Assembly: GCA_016713585.1 (NCBI GenBank)
Contig: JADJOV010000006.1
Coordinates: forward strand, 62,001 to 126,000
From: Bdellovibrionales bacterium
GTDB lineage: Bacteria > Bdellovibrionota > Bdellovibrionia > Bdellovibrionales > Bdellovibrionaceae
DNA length: 64,000 nucleotides
Direction of reading: 5' to 3'
Under the pieces are notes generated by a model. It made no database searches, was not told the DNA's origin, and worked only from the letters and a program-made list of their open reading frames with translations. This document shows positions 17,558-25,899 of the stretch, piece after piece. Numbering within the stretch: the stretch's first letter is position 1; each line of letters opens with the position of its first letter. Both the position numbers and the translations under genes were made by a program.

Positions 17558-19397
17558 ATGGCATCAAAACTAGATAATAAAGTTCCCACGGGCTCCATTG
17601 ATTCAAAATGGACTGATCATAAATTTCACATGAAACTCGTCAATCCGGCGAACAAGCGAAAGCACTCCATCATTGTTGTTGGAACAGGTCTCGCAGGCGC
17701 AAGTGCGGCAGCTTCATTAGGGGAACTCGGATATAAAGTGAAGGCTTTTTGTGTCCATGAATCACCTCGAAGAGCCCATTCGGTGGCGGCCCAAGGTGGA
17801 ATCAATGCCGCGAAAAATTACCCGAATGATGGGGACTCTGTTTATAGGCTTTTTTATGACACAGTGAAGGGCGGAGATTTTCGAGCGCGCGAAGCAAATG
17901 TTTATAGATTGGCGGAAGTGTCGGCCAATATTATTGATGAGGGGCCAAACGGGTCAGCAGCTTTTGTTAGGTGCTTACTCAGCAATGATGAGGCAAGTGG
18001 CTCTTGGCACAGTTGAGCTTCAGACACGACGGGAAATGTTGGACCTAGTGGTTGTCGATGGAAAAGCGCGAGGAATTATTACCAGAAATCTGCTCACTGG
18101 AGAAATAGAGGCCCACGAAGCTGATGCTGTTGTCGTTTGCACCGGAGGATATTCAAACGTATTTTATTTATCAACCAACGCAATGGCGTGTGCGGTTACA
18201 GCTGCATGGAAAGCCCACAAAAAGGGTGCTTTTTTTGCGAACCCTTGTTTTACACAAATTCATCCAACCTGCATTCCAGTTCATGGCGAAAATCAGTCAA
18301 AACTGACTCTGATGTCCGAGTCTTTGCGTAATGATGGCAGGGTTTGGGTTCCAAAAGAAAAGGGTGATAAACGACCACCTCAGGACATTCCAGAGAATGA
18401 GCGGGATTATTATCTTGAACGAGTTTATCCTAGTTTCGGAAACCTAGCTCCACGCGATGTAGCCTCCCGACAGGCAAAATATCGTGTCGATGAAGGGCGT
18501 GGGGTTGGTGAAACAGGGATGGCGGTCTATCTTGATTTTAGAGATTCAATTAAGAGACTTGGAGCCGATAAAATTGAGGAACGGTATGGAAATCTCTTTG
18601 AGATGTACGCCAAGATTGCTGGTGAAGATCCATATAAAACACCAATGAGAATGTATCCAGCTCCACATTATACTATGGGTGGGTTGTGGGTTGATTATAA
18701 TTTGATGAGTACAATTCCCGGTCTGTTTGTCGCTGGCGAGGCTAATTTTTCAGATCATGGAGCAAATCGCTTGGGCGCTTCGGCCTTAATGCAGGGTTTG
18801 GCAGATGGATACTTTGTTTTGCCCTACACCCTAGGCGACTATCTAGCGAAAACAAAACTTGATAAGGTTTCAATTGAGGCTGATCCATTTAAGGCAGCTA
18901 TTAATCAAGTCAATGGTGACATTACAAAACTAATGTCAATTAAGGGGACTCGCACAGTCGAAAGTTTCCATAAGGAACTTGGTCGGATCATGTGGGAATA
19001 CTGCGGAATGGCCCGTAATGAAAAAGGCCTGTTAAAAGCTCTTGAGTTAATTCCGAAACTTCGCGAGGAATTCTGGACAAACGTCCGAGTTCCCGGTGAA
19101 GCCAATTATTTGAATCCAGAACTTGAGAAGGCTGGCAGGGTTGCAGATTTCCTTGAGTTAGGTGAATTGATGTGTCGAGACGCACTTGAAAGAAAAGAGT
19201 CTTGCGGTGGGCATTTCAGGACGAGTACCAAACTCCAGACAATGAAGCTCAAAGGGACGATGAAAAATTCTGCCATACTGCCGCTTGGGAGTGGAATGGA
19301 CCAGGTAAAACTCAAACTCGGCACAAAGAAGAACTCGAATTTGAAAACGTTAAACTCTCAACTCGCAGTTATAAATAGAGGATTGTATGTCAGCTAA
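17558..19397 (+). pseudogene. sdhA: Succinate dehydrogenase flavoprotein, about 98 bp missing and frameshifted
   Basis: Catalytic FAD subunit converting succinate and fumarate. The first frame (to about 17938) has the dinucleotide fold VVGTGLAGASAAASL and the covalent-FAD histidine block HSVAAQGGINAA, ending at AEVSANIID. The second frame resumes at RGQTGQQLLLGAYSAMMRQ and runs normally to LKLGTKKNSN with HPTCIPVHG, DVASRQAKYRVDEGRG and GGLWVDYNLM. In this enzyme family about 33 residues (the GVPFAREYGG...SFGGAQVSRTFYA region) normally lie between these points. They are absent, and the frame changes. Unlike other breaks in the window this needs a real deletion or a local misassembly at 17937-17942. 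Flanking sdhC and sdhB are intact. Confidence 0.85.
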
Positions 19398-20172
19398 AAC
19401 GATCGACTTAACACTTAAGGTCTGGCGGCAAAAGGGTCAAAATTCCGAGGGGAGTTTTAAAGAGTACCCAGCAAAGGGCGTTTCAGTTCACGCTTCCTTT
19501 TTGGAGATGCTTGATCAAGTTAATGAAGCTTTGATTTCTCAAGGTCAGGACCCCATCGCATTTGACCATGATTGCCGTGAGGGCATTTGTGGAAGTTGTG
19601 GCTTTATGATTAGTGGAAATGCTCATGGTCCCATCAAATCAACGACGGTTTGTCAGTTACATATGCGAAATTTCGAAAATGGTGAAGTTTTGACGCTAGA
19701 ACCATGGCGAGCTACTGCCTTTCCAGTGATTAAGGACTTGATGGTGGATAGATCTGCCTTTGACCGGATCATTACTGCGGGCGGGTACATTTCAGTAAAT
19801 ACTGGGAATGCCCCAGATGGAAACTGTTTGCCAATACCGAAGCCTGATGCTGATGAGGCTTTTGCATCAGCGGCATGTATTGGCTGCGGGGCCTGTGTAG
19901 CTTCCTGTAAAAATGCATCGGCGGCGCTCTTTACTTCAGCCAAAATTTCCCACCTTGCTTTGTTGCCTCAGGGGCAAATTGAAAAAGAAAAACGAACGAT
20001 AAAAATGGTCGAGAAAATGGATTCAGAGGGTTTCGGTGCATGCACAAGCACTGGGGCCTGCGAAGCTTCCTGTCCAAAAGATATTAGTCTGACTAATATC
20101 GCACGAATGAACAGAGAATTTCTGAAAGCTGCTCTTTGTGAAAAGCCAGAACACCATCACGGAGAGGGCTAG
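19387..20172 (+). CDS. sdhB: Succinate dehydrogenase iron-sulfur subunit
   Basis: Carries electrons from SdhA to the quinone site. Three cluster motifs are intact: CREGICGSCG with a later Cys (2Fe-2S), CIGCGACVASCK and CTSTGACEASCP (the 4Fe-4S and 3Fe-4S sites). 261 residues, with a C-terminal HHHGEG tail. The ATG lies inside the last codons of sdhA (11-base overlap), consistent with coupled translation of sdhCAB. Confidence 0.96.
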   Translation: MSAKTIDLTLKVWRQKGQNSEGSFKEYPAKGVSVHASFLEMLDQVNEALISQGQDPIAFDHDCREGICGSCGFMISGNAHGPIKSTTVCQLHMRNFENGEVLTLEPWRATAFPVIKDLMVDRSAFDRIITAGGYISVNTGNAPDGNCLPIPKPDADEAFASAACIGCGACVASCKNASAALFTSAKISHLALLPQGQIEKEKRTIKMVEKMDSEGFGACTSTGACEASCPKDISLTNIARMNREFLKAALCEKPEHHHGEG

Positions 20173-20379
20173 ATTCTTTAGACTTTTGTCTAGGAAATCT
20201 TCAAAATTGAACTCAAAAATATGCTAAAATATTAGGCAAAGGTCTAAATTCAAGCGAGTCTTTCTTATTTTCTTCAGTCACAATCATGGCGAAGGTACCA
20301 TTTTGGAACCAGATTAAAAGAGAAAAGGAAACCACCGTTTCCCCTCAGATGATCTAAAAATCCAAAGGAGGGATTCCGC

Positions 20380-22026
20380 ATGATTAGGCTATCAGGAAGA
20401 GCCGCATTGACAGCAACAGCAATTCTATTCGTTGCAGCGTCGAGCTCATTCGCCAATGAACCAGAGGCAGTACCTGGCGAATACATCGTCAAATTGAAGG
20501 AGCAGTTCTCTATTCAAAGTACAAACCTCAAAGGATTAGGTCATCAACTTGGTGCTAATATTAAAAGCACAATGCCAGAGAACAACATTGTAGTTGTCAG
20601 ACGACCAGTCGTTGAGACTCAAAAGTCCGCCGTCAAATCTCTCAGCCAAAATGAACTGGTCGAGTATGCAGAGCCGAATTTCATCTATCGCATCAACAAA
20701 ACTCCGAACGATCCAATGTTAGTCCAACTTTGGGGAATGAAAAATACCGGAGCGGTTGATTCAACTGGAAAAGCAGGTGTTGCTGGAATTGATGTCGGAG
20801 CCGAACAAGCTTGGGATATCCAAACTGGATCTAGAGACGTCGTTATCGCAGTTATCGACACAGGTGTTAATTTCGACCATAACGATCTAAAAGAAAATGT
20901 GTGGACAAATGATGCTGAATTGAACGGAAAAGAAGGTGTTGATGATGATGGCAACGGAGTTGTCGATGACATCTATGGGGCTGCTTTCATTAGGGGCCAA
21001 AAACTCGGCAGCCCTAGAGACGATCATGGCCATGGATCCCATTGTTCTGGCACAATTGGTGCGCGTGGTGATGATGGTAAAGGGATCGTGGGGGTTGCTT
21101 GGAACACTCGAATCATGGGCGTCAAATTCTTGGATGCCGGTGGTTCAGGAACTCTCGAAGATGCAATTTTAGCGATTGATTATGCGACCAAAATGGGCGC
21201 AAAAATCATGAGCAACTCTTGGGGGGGTGGCGGTTATACGCAAGCTCTCAAGGATGCCATCACTCGATCCCATGCTGCGGGAGCTCTTTTTGTGGCAGCA
21301 GCGGGCAATGAATCAAATAACAATGACAGCAATCCTTCTTATCCAGCGAGCTATGATGTGCCAAATGTGTTGGCGGTTGCAGCGATCGATAACCAAGGAC
21401 AAATGGCATCCTTTTCAAATTATGGACGATCAAAAGTTCATGTTGGAGCTCCAGGTGTGAACATCCTTAGTTCAACTCTTGGTGGAAAATATGAATCTTG
21501 GTCTGGGACCTCAATGGCGACTCCTCATGTGTCTGGAGTGGCGGGCCTCCTTGCCTCGGAATTTCCTCAAATGACGAATGTTGAACTGAGACAAAGAATT
21601 ATTTCAACAGCCAGACCAATCGCAGGTCTCCGTGGAAGAGTTCAAAGTGGTGGATTAGCAAATGCTTATCTCGCCCTCACAAATACTCAACCTGAGCCTG
21701 ACAGGAATGACCCTGCTACCTGGGCAACCGTTCAGGCGAATGTGTCAACAGAGCATCCTTACAAGGACAAAGCAAAGCAAGAGTTCACTGTGAGTGTGCC
21801 AAACGCCAAGGAGATTGCCATCTACTTCTCAAAGTTCGAGACAGAGGCAACCTACGACACGGTCAAAATCTACAATTCAAAAGGGGCTCTAGTTCAGACC
21901 CTCAGTGGCAATAACACTGATGCCTTTTCAGTTGTGATCGACGGAAACTCAGCAAAGGTGGTTTTTCAAGCAGACGACTCAGTTGCTGGGTATGGTTTCG
22001 ACATTTCCAAGTTGGCTTGGCGATAA
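20380..22026 (+). CDS. Secreted subtilisin-like serine protease (S8)
   Basis: 548 residues. A signal peptide (residues 1-25) is followed by an inhibitor-I9-like propeptide with GEYIVKLKE and VEYAEPNFIYRINKTPNDP, as in fervidolysin-type subtilases. The catalytic triad is complete: Asp in VIDTGVNFDHNDL, His in DHGHGSHCSG, Ser in SGTSMATPHVSG; the oxyanion Asn is in AAAGNES. Acidic DDDGNGVVDDIYG may bind calcium. Residues 450-548 form a C-terminal beta-domain, probably for substrate or surface binding. AAAGGAGG lies 8 bases before the ATG. A strong terminator follows. Export suggests digestion of prey or environmental protein. Confidence 0.95.
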   Translation: MIRLSGRAALTATAILFVAASSSFANEPEAVPGEYIVKLKEQFSIQSTNLKGLGHQLGANIKSTMPENNIVVVRRPVVETQKSAVKSLSQNELVEYAEPNFIYRINKTPNDPMLVQLWGMKNTGAVDSTGKAGVAGIDVGAEQAWDIQTGSRDVVIAVIDTGVNFDHNDLKENVWTNDAELNGKEGVDDDGNGVVDDIYGAAFIRGQKLGSPRDDHGHGSHCSGTIGARGDDGKGIVGVAWNTRIMGVKFLDAGGSGTLEDAILAIDYATKMGAKIMSNSWGGGGYTQALKDAITRSHAAGALFVAAAGNESNNNDSNPSYPASYDVPNVLAVAAIDNQGQMASFSNYGRSKVHVGAPGVNILSSTLGGKYESWSGTSMATPHVSGVAGLLASEFPQMTNVELRQRIISTARPIAGLRGRVQSGGLANAYLALTNTQPEPDRNDPATWATVQANVSTEHPYKDKAKQEFTVSVPNAKEIAIYFSKFETEATYDTVKIYNSKGALVQTLSGNNTDAFSVVIDGNSAKVVFQADDSVAGYGFDISKLAWR

Positions 22027-22060
22027 TTTAAGCTACCGGATATAGAGAAAAAATAAAGAT

Positions 22061-22090
22061 AACGAGCGTGGCCCCTGCCGCGCTCGTTTT
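22061..22090 (+). terminator. Rho-independent terminator after the subtilase gene
   Basis: AACGAGCG (22061-22068) pairs with CGCTCGTT (22081-22088); an inner GGC/GCC extends the stem past one mismatch. The stem is followed by TTTTA. It ends the subtilase transcript 35 bases after its stop. Confidence 0.8.
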
Positions 22091-22200
22091 ACGAAAAGCC
22101 ACCCGTTGGCAACGTTTAGATACCTAAGTTCAATCGATTTACTCGTGTTTCGTTTGGCGAAATTGCTCAAATATCACGACGAGGGCACAAAAATAGGCTG

Positions 22201-22232
22201 GTATATAGTATATACTGGTATATACTATATAC
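22201..22232. promoter_or_regulatory. Perfect 15-bp inverted repeat, AT-rich, possible operator
   Basis: GTATATAGTATATAC (22201-22215), two spacer bases, then its exact inverse GTATATACTATATAC (22218-22232). It abuts an ATG at 22233 that opens the remnant nucleotidyltransferase frame. Such sites often bind dimeric antitoxins; a CopG-type protein is encoded 240 bases downstream. Confidence 0.45.
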
Positions 22233-22475
22233 ATGTTTCTTCTCAAAGTTGCTTCACTCCTCAACAAACGCAAAACTACCAAGATCCCTCAGAAGTGGTT
22301 GATGTGTTGATAGCTGAAGATCTAGCTAAGATAAAAAATTATTAAGGTGACTGTGGGAGACATAAAAATCAGCGTTGTCTCACTCAAGGATCTTGTCAGG
22401 ATGAAAGAAAACAGTGGGAGGGCCCAAGATCTTTTGGACTTGGAAAACCTTAAAAAGCTCAGCAAGGAAAAGTAG
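22233..22475 (+). pseudogene. Remnant of a nucleotidyltransferase gene next to a CopG antitoxin-like gene
   Basis: The last 42 codons before TAG at 22473-22475 read VVSLKDLVRMKENSGRAQDL, which matches the C-terminal end of small nucleotidyltransferases (the LEDLIRLKKAAGRPKDL pattern). Upstream, a second frame gives VVDVLIAEDLAKIK and joins it if the A6 run at 22333-22338 loses one A. A short start, MFLLKVASLLNKRK, is seen at 22233 in a third frame. The middle of the protein, where the catalytic GS...D motif should be, is missing. I read it as a decayed gene with an internal deletion; the N-terminal link is weak. Confidence 0.45.
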
Positions 22476-22732
22476 TGAAGCAGATTCAAAAAACAAAAGC
22501 CAGAACAAAAAAAACCTCAGTCGCGAAGGCTCAGGAAAATCTGAAGAATCTCCAATTTCTTGAGGATATGAGGACTCTATCTTCAAGGGTCAATAGCGGC
22601 TCAAAGCTGATAAGCATAAAGGTTCCGGAAAATCTTTTGAGAGCATTCAAATTTACCTGCGAAAGCCGCGAGATCAGGTATCAAACTCAAATCAAAAAAT
22701 TAATGGCAGAGTGGTTAGAAAAAACCAAGTGA
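22475..22732 (+). CDS. CopG/ribbon-helix-helix antitoxin-like protein
   Basis: 85 residues. The C-terminal half (SKLISIKVPENLLRAFKFTC, then RYQTQIKKLMAEWLEK) fits CopG-like proteins: a beta strand, two helices and a final RYQTQIK helix seen in antitoxins of this group. The N-terminus is a lysine-rich helix. GTG at 22475 overlaps the stop of the nucleotidyltransferase remnant (TAGTG), the spacing expected for a two-gene module. With the partner broken, it may survive as an orphan regulator. Confidence 0.62.
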   Translation: MKQIQKTKARTKKTSVAKAQENLKNLQFLEDMRTLSSRVNSGSKLISIKVPENLLRAFKFTCESREIRYQTQIKKLMAEWLEKTK

Positions 22733-22896
22733 CCAGCCTTTGGCGCTCGGTCGATTTGAAAAACATGGTCATTAGGTTGGGAATGTCGAAACTAAAGAAT
22801 CGAAACCTCGCTCTCTACTGAATTCGCCCGACCATTTCAAAGTTTATTTGAAGGCCTTCACTCGCTTTATTTTTGAAATAAATTTGACAGAAGAAT

Positions 22897-23249
22897 ATGT
22901 GGCGAACTTATGAGTCCTATGAAAAGCCAGCGGAGGTACTTTTGCCGCAGTCCTTCAGTGGTGGGACAATCCGAAAACAAATCAATGCCAAGAGCTCCCA
23001 ATCGAAATCTATCGAAACGACCACGGCCCCTATTCTTACTCAGCGTCTAAGGCGGGCTCTGGTAATATCCTGTACCCAGGGAATGGCAGTAATGAACCAC
23101 CTATTCAAGAAATGACATTGGGATTGCTTCCTAACGTTTCTGGTTTGAAAGTGTTGCCAGGATCCTTTATGGGTGCAATTATACACAGATGTCATCGATC
23201 TATCGACTTGATCCAAATTTTGTACAGGCATTTGATGGCTATAAAATAG
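22897..23249 (+). pseudogene. Fragment of a secreted-type protein, unknown, frameshifted
   Basis: The open frame 22923-23249 encodes a convincing protein stretch (VLQWWDNPKTNQCQELPIEI, then YSYSASKAGSGNILYPGNGS) although it lacks a start. Joining it to an ATG at 22897 needs one more C at 22927-22928. The text is beta-rich, with Gly/Asn/Ser content like surface or secreted proteins. The C-terminal part overlaps the MNT fragment at 23189. No signal peptide is visible, so it looks like a broken gene. Low confidence. Confidence 0.35.
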
Positions 23250-23365
23250 CTCAAGACCTTATTCGCAAGTTAATCACCCAAAAGCCCGTTCTTCGGGCCA
23301 TACTTTTTGGCTCAGCTGCGGAACATAGAAACACTTCCAATTCTGATTTAGATATTAGGCATTGA
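23189..23365 (+). pseudogene. N-terminal fragment of an MNT-type nucleotidyltransferase antitoxin
   Basis: The 58-residue frame contains LRAILFGSAAEHRNTSNSDL followed by DI, the GS-x9-SD-x-D catalytic motif of minimal nucleotidyltransferases (MntA, the antitoxin of HEPN/MNT modules). It stops at TGA 23363-23365, only three residues after the motif, where a full protein would have about 100 residues. The next frame begins with a HEPN C-terminal half, so a deletion appears to have fused the two. Confidence 0.6.
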
Positions 23366-23604
23366 AAAGTGTGCTCATATCAAAACAAATTCCGTTTCCA
23401 CTGGTTCATGACCTTGGAATTTTGATAGCTCTGCTTCCGTCCGATCAATATCCACCCGGAGGCTTTGAATGGACTGCCCTCAATCCATTTGCCTCGATCA
23501 GGCGATACGAGGAGGGGGCAATTCCGATCACCTTGGAGGAGGTCGAGATTTCTTACAAAGCCGCCCTTCTGGTGATCGATTGGGCCAAGAACAAAGTTTG
23601 CTAG
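23350..23604 (+). pseudogene. C-terminal fragment of a HEPN-domain protein (HepT-like)
   Basis: From the deletion point near 23355 the frame reads ALKSVLISKQIPFPLVHDLG and continues to RRYEEGAIPITLEEVEISYK with a terminal AALLVIDWAKNKV. This matches the second half of HEPN proteins, where a lysine-rich helix precedes the fP-x-x-HDL turn and a final helix follows ...RY. The first half with its Arg-x4-His RNase region is missing. A TTG at 23362 could act as a start, but the product would lack the core of the toxin. Decayed toxin of a HEPN/MNT module. Confidence 0.55.
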
Positions 23605-23718
23605 ACAACGAGCTACCTGATTATGACCACCGAAAACACCGGGTGCGATGCTGAAAATCGAAAAAAGTAAAATCAGTTCAGGAGCTTAAGCTCCGAACTG
23701 GCGCTAAAAGGATTGGGA

Positions 23719-24258
23719 TCAAGAGCGAACTGAGTCCATAAAATACCTTCTGCAAGGTCGAATCTTTCCCAGATAATAATGATCCAATTCACTTTCTAAA
23801 GTGTAGCCAGCTTTCTCGAGGACTCTACCTGAACCAACATTTTCGCAGGCAACAATGCCATGAATCTTGGGAAGCTTCAGATCTGAAATCGCCCATTGAC
23901 TGAGAGCTGCCACGGCTTGTGTTCCATAACCTTTGCAAGTAGCTTCTTGAGCAATTGCGTATCCAATCTCAATTTCCCCTTCAGTGAGTGGGCTCAGTCC
24001 AACATGACCAATGAGCTCTCGGGTTTCCTTTAATTCTACGCCCACGACAAATGGACGAATGTCTGGCTGTGGTGTCGGTGCGTATTGGGAAACCAAAAAA
24101 TCAACAACCTCTGCCGCCTCGGCTTCATTTTTGTAGACCTGATCTGGCAGCCACTCAACTAAGCTAGCCTCTTGGCTTAACTGAAAGATGACTTTGACGT
24201 CGGATTGAGTGAGTGGTCGCAGAATTAGATCTTCAGTATGCAAATTTTGAAATGGCAC
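23719..24258 (-). CDS. GNAT acetyltransferase, RimJ/RimL-like
   Basis: 179 residues of the Acetyltransf_3 group, which includes ribosomal-protein N-acetyltransferases but also many small-molecule enzymes. LHTEDLILRPLTQSDV at the N-terminus is diagnostic, the acetyl-CoA loop is ATCKGYGTQAV, and ACENVGSGRVLEKAGYTLE is the conserved C-terminal block. The substrate is unknown. The start overlaps the 5' side of the divergent secreted-protein region, and no operon partner is evident. Confidence 0.88.
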   Translation of the reverse strand: MPFQNLHTEDLILRPLTQSDVKVIFQLSQEASLVEWLPDQVYKNEAEAAEVVDFLVSQYAPTPQPDIRPFVVGVELKETRELIGHVGLSPLTEGEIEIGYAIAQEATCKGYGTQAVAALSQWAISDLKLPKIHGIVACENVGSGRVLEKAGYTLESELDHYYLGKIRPCRRYFMDSVRS

Positions 24259-24362
24259 TTATTCCTCACTGGGTAAGGTTCAAAGACTATGAAAGTTTTC
24301 CAGTAGCGTCAAGAGGACCAGAAAACATTTCAGAATATTCCAAACTAAACCGAATTATTGTT

Positions 24363-25841
24363 GTGGCGAAGAAACTTTTTCTAATTCAATTCCTAACGGC
24401 AGTTTTATCCGGATCGACAGCATTTTGCTACGATACCTGTGATAAAAATACCCTCGCCAAAGATCGTCTCGTTGACATCAAAAAGTTGAATGAGAAAATT
24501 GGAGAAGGACTCGAAAATGCAAATACATATTTTGAAACTGCCTGTCGATTTTCCGAAAGTGACAGCGAAGCTCTAAACACAAAAAAACTAAAATCACTGA
24601 TCAACAAACCAGATACTTCGGCATTACGAACAACTATTCCGTTTAGCGATGAGGCCGAAAATAGAACGCAAGACTTTTTGAAAAAAATATCTGAAAAAAT
24701 ACACGCTCGACATGACTTCAACAAAAAGCTCGCTTCGGATATCGTGACCTGTACTAATGAGCAGGAAACTCCGGCGAACTTAGTCTGCAAAGGGGTCAAT
24801 TCTTGGCTTGAAAATGAGCTTCCGCAAATTAGTCGGCTTGCCCGATTTAATCTTGCAATGGCTCACCAACCTACCACCGCAGGTCCATTGCGAGTGGTTG
24901 CAGAGAAGAGTGGGAACTCACTTCTTGAAGAGAGCAAAAGTACTAAGCAAATTCCGTGGAATCAATTGTCACTAGAAGAACTACGAATTGTAAATGAAAG
25001 TTTTGATAGTCTAAAAAAGGAGATCCGTCGAGAATTTGGCAAAGGAGCGACAAGGATTGAGCAAGGATTGGACACTATCAAATATGTTGACCAACTTCAG
25101 AAAGTCCAACGTACCTATTACATGATTTACCTAAGCTTTATGGGAATAAATCCCATTCTGCAATTCATCAAATCTGAGACGCCAACCAAGGCTGAAATAA
25201 ATCATGCAGCAACGCTAACGTTGAAGAATCTCGAGAAGGAAAAAGCACTTTTGGATGAAATTGATAATGCGATCTCCAAGCCGTTTAATGTTGGAAGATC
25301 AGGTGCAAAGTCATTTAAGAGCGAAATTCTTCATTTGATGAAATACAGAACTGAAGTTGAAGAAGTCCTTTTAGAAAATCCAGAATTTTGTGGTCTTGGT
25401 GTTGCTCTTAATCAAGTAGATAGTAATAGAGAGATTACAGCAGCATTGGCGGGCCTTCCAATTCTTGCGGCTTCATTTTTTGTTCCTCCGCTTTATGGAC
25501 TAGCAATAGCTGGGCTGACTTCTGGATATTATATATTTGACTCCAAAAAAAAGTTGGATGAAGGACAAATTCATCATAATGCGCGGATTCAGAGGGAGGG
25601 AATGACCGACCTCATAAAAAACATCTCTACTGATGGAAAAAGTAGTGACGAAATACGCAAGGAACTGGAAAAAGATGTCACAAGGATCTACCGTAAAGAC
25701 CTCGTGGATCTGCGTCAGAGTGAAGCAGACCGAAACATCTCAGTAGTGTTAGCTCCGGTAGCTGTCATTTCCCCCCTTGCGGCAAAGTATTTAGCTTCTT
25801 TTGGCAGAACCATGCGGGCTGCATTCGTTCCTGCCCCCTAA
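24363..25841 (+). CDS. Large secreted alpha-helical protein, unknown
   Basis: Reading from the GTG at 24363 gives a plausible signal peptide (VAKKLFLIQFLTAVLSGSTAF, then CYDTC) and about 490 residues. A longer frame to 24213 lacks a start with a ribosome site. The protein is mostly charged helix with five or six cysteines in the first 150 residues and one hydrophobic pair of helices near residues 405-435 (ALAGLPILAASFFVPPLYGL) that could insert in a membrane. It is followed closely by another exported protein, so the two may act together. No domain is recognised. The start is uncertain. Confidence 0.6.
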   Translation: MAKKLFLIQFLTAVLSGSTAFCYDTCDKNTLAKDRLVDIKKLNEKIGEGLENANTYFETACRFSESDSEALNTKKLKSLINKPDTSALRTTIPFSDEAENRTQDFLKKISEKIHARHDFNKKLASDIVTCTNEQETPANLVCKGVNSWLENELPQISRLARFNLAMAHQPTTAGPLRVVAEKSGNSLLEESKSTKQIPWNQLSLEELRIVNESFDSLKKEIRREFGKGATRIEQGLDTIKYVDQLQKVQRTYYMIYLSFMGINPILQFIKSETPTKAEINHAATLTLKNLEKEKALLDEIDNAISKPFNVGRSGAKSFKSEILHLMKYRTEVEEVLLENPEFCGLGVALNQVDSNREITAALAGLPILAASFFVPPLYGLAIAGLTSGYYIFDSKKKLDEGQIHHNARIQREGMTDLIKNISTDGKSSDEIRKELEKDVTRIYRKDLVDLRQSEADRNISVVLAPVAVISPLAAKYLASFGRTMRAAFVPAP

Positions 25842-25899
25842 GTTGTCTCAAATTGAGACGATGGTCTCCGATTTGCATTTGCGTAAATCCGGAGGTCTT

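Noticed and set aside
20173..20230. Weak hairpin after sdhB (TAGAC/GTCTA)
   Set aside because: Stem of only five bases with no clear U-run; not enough to list as a terminator.
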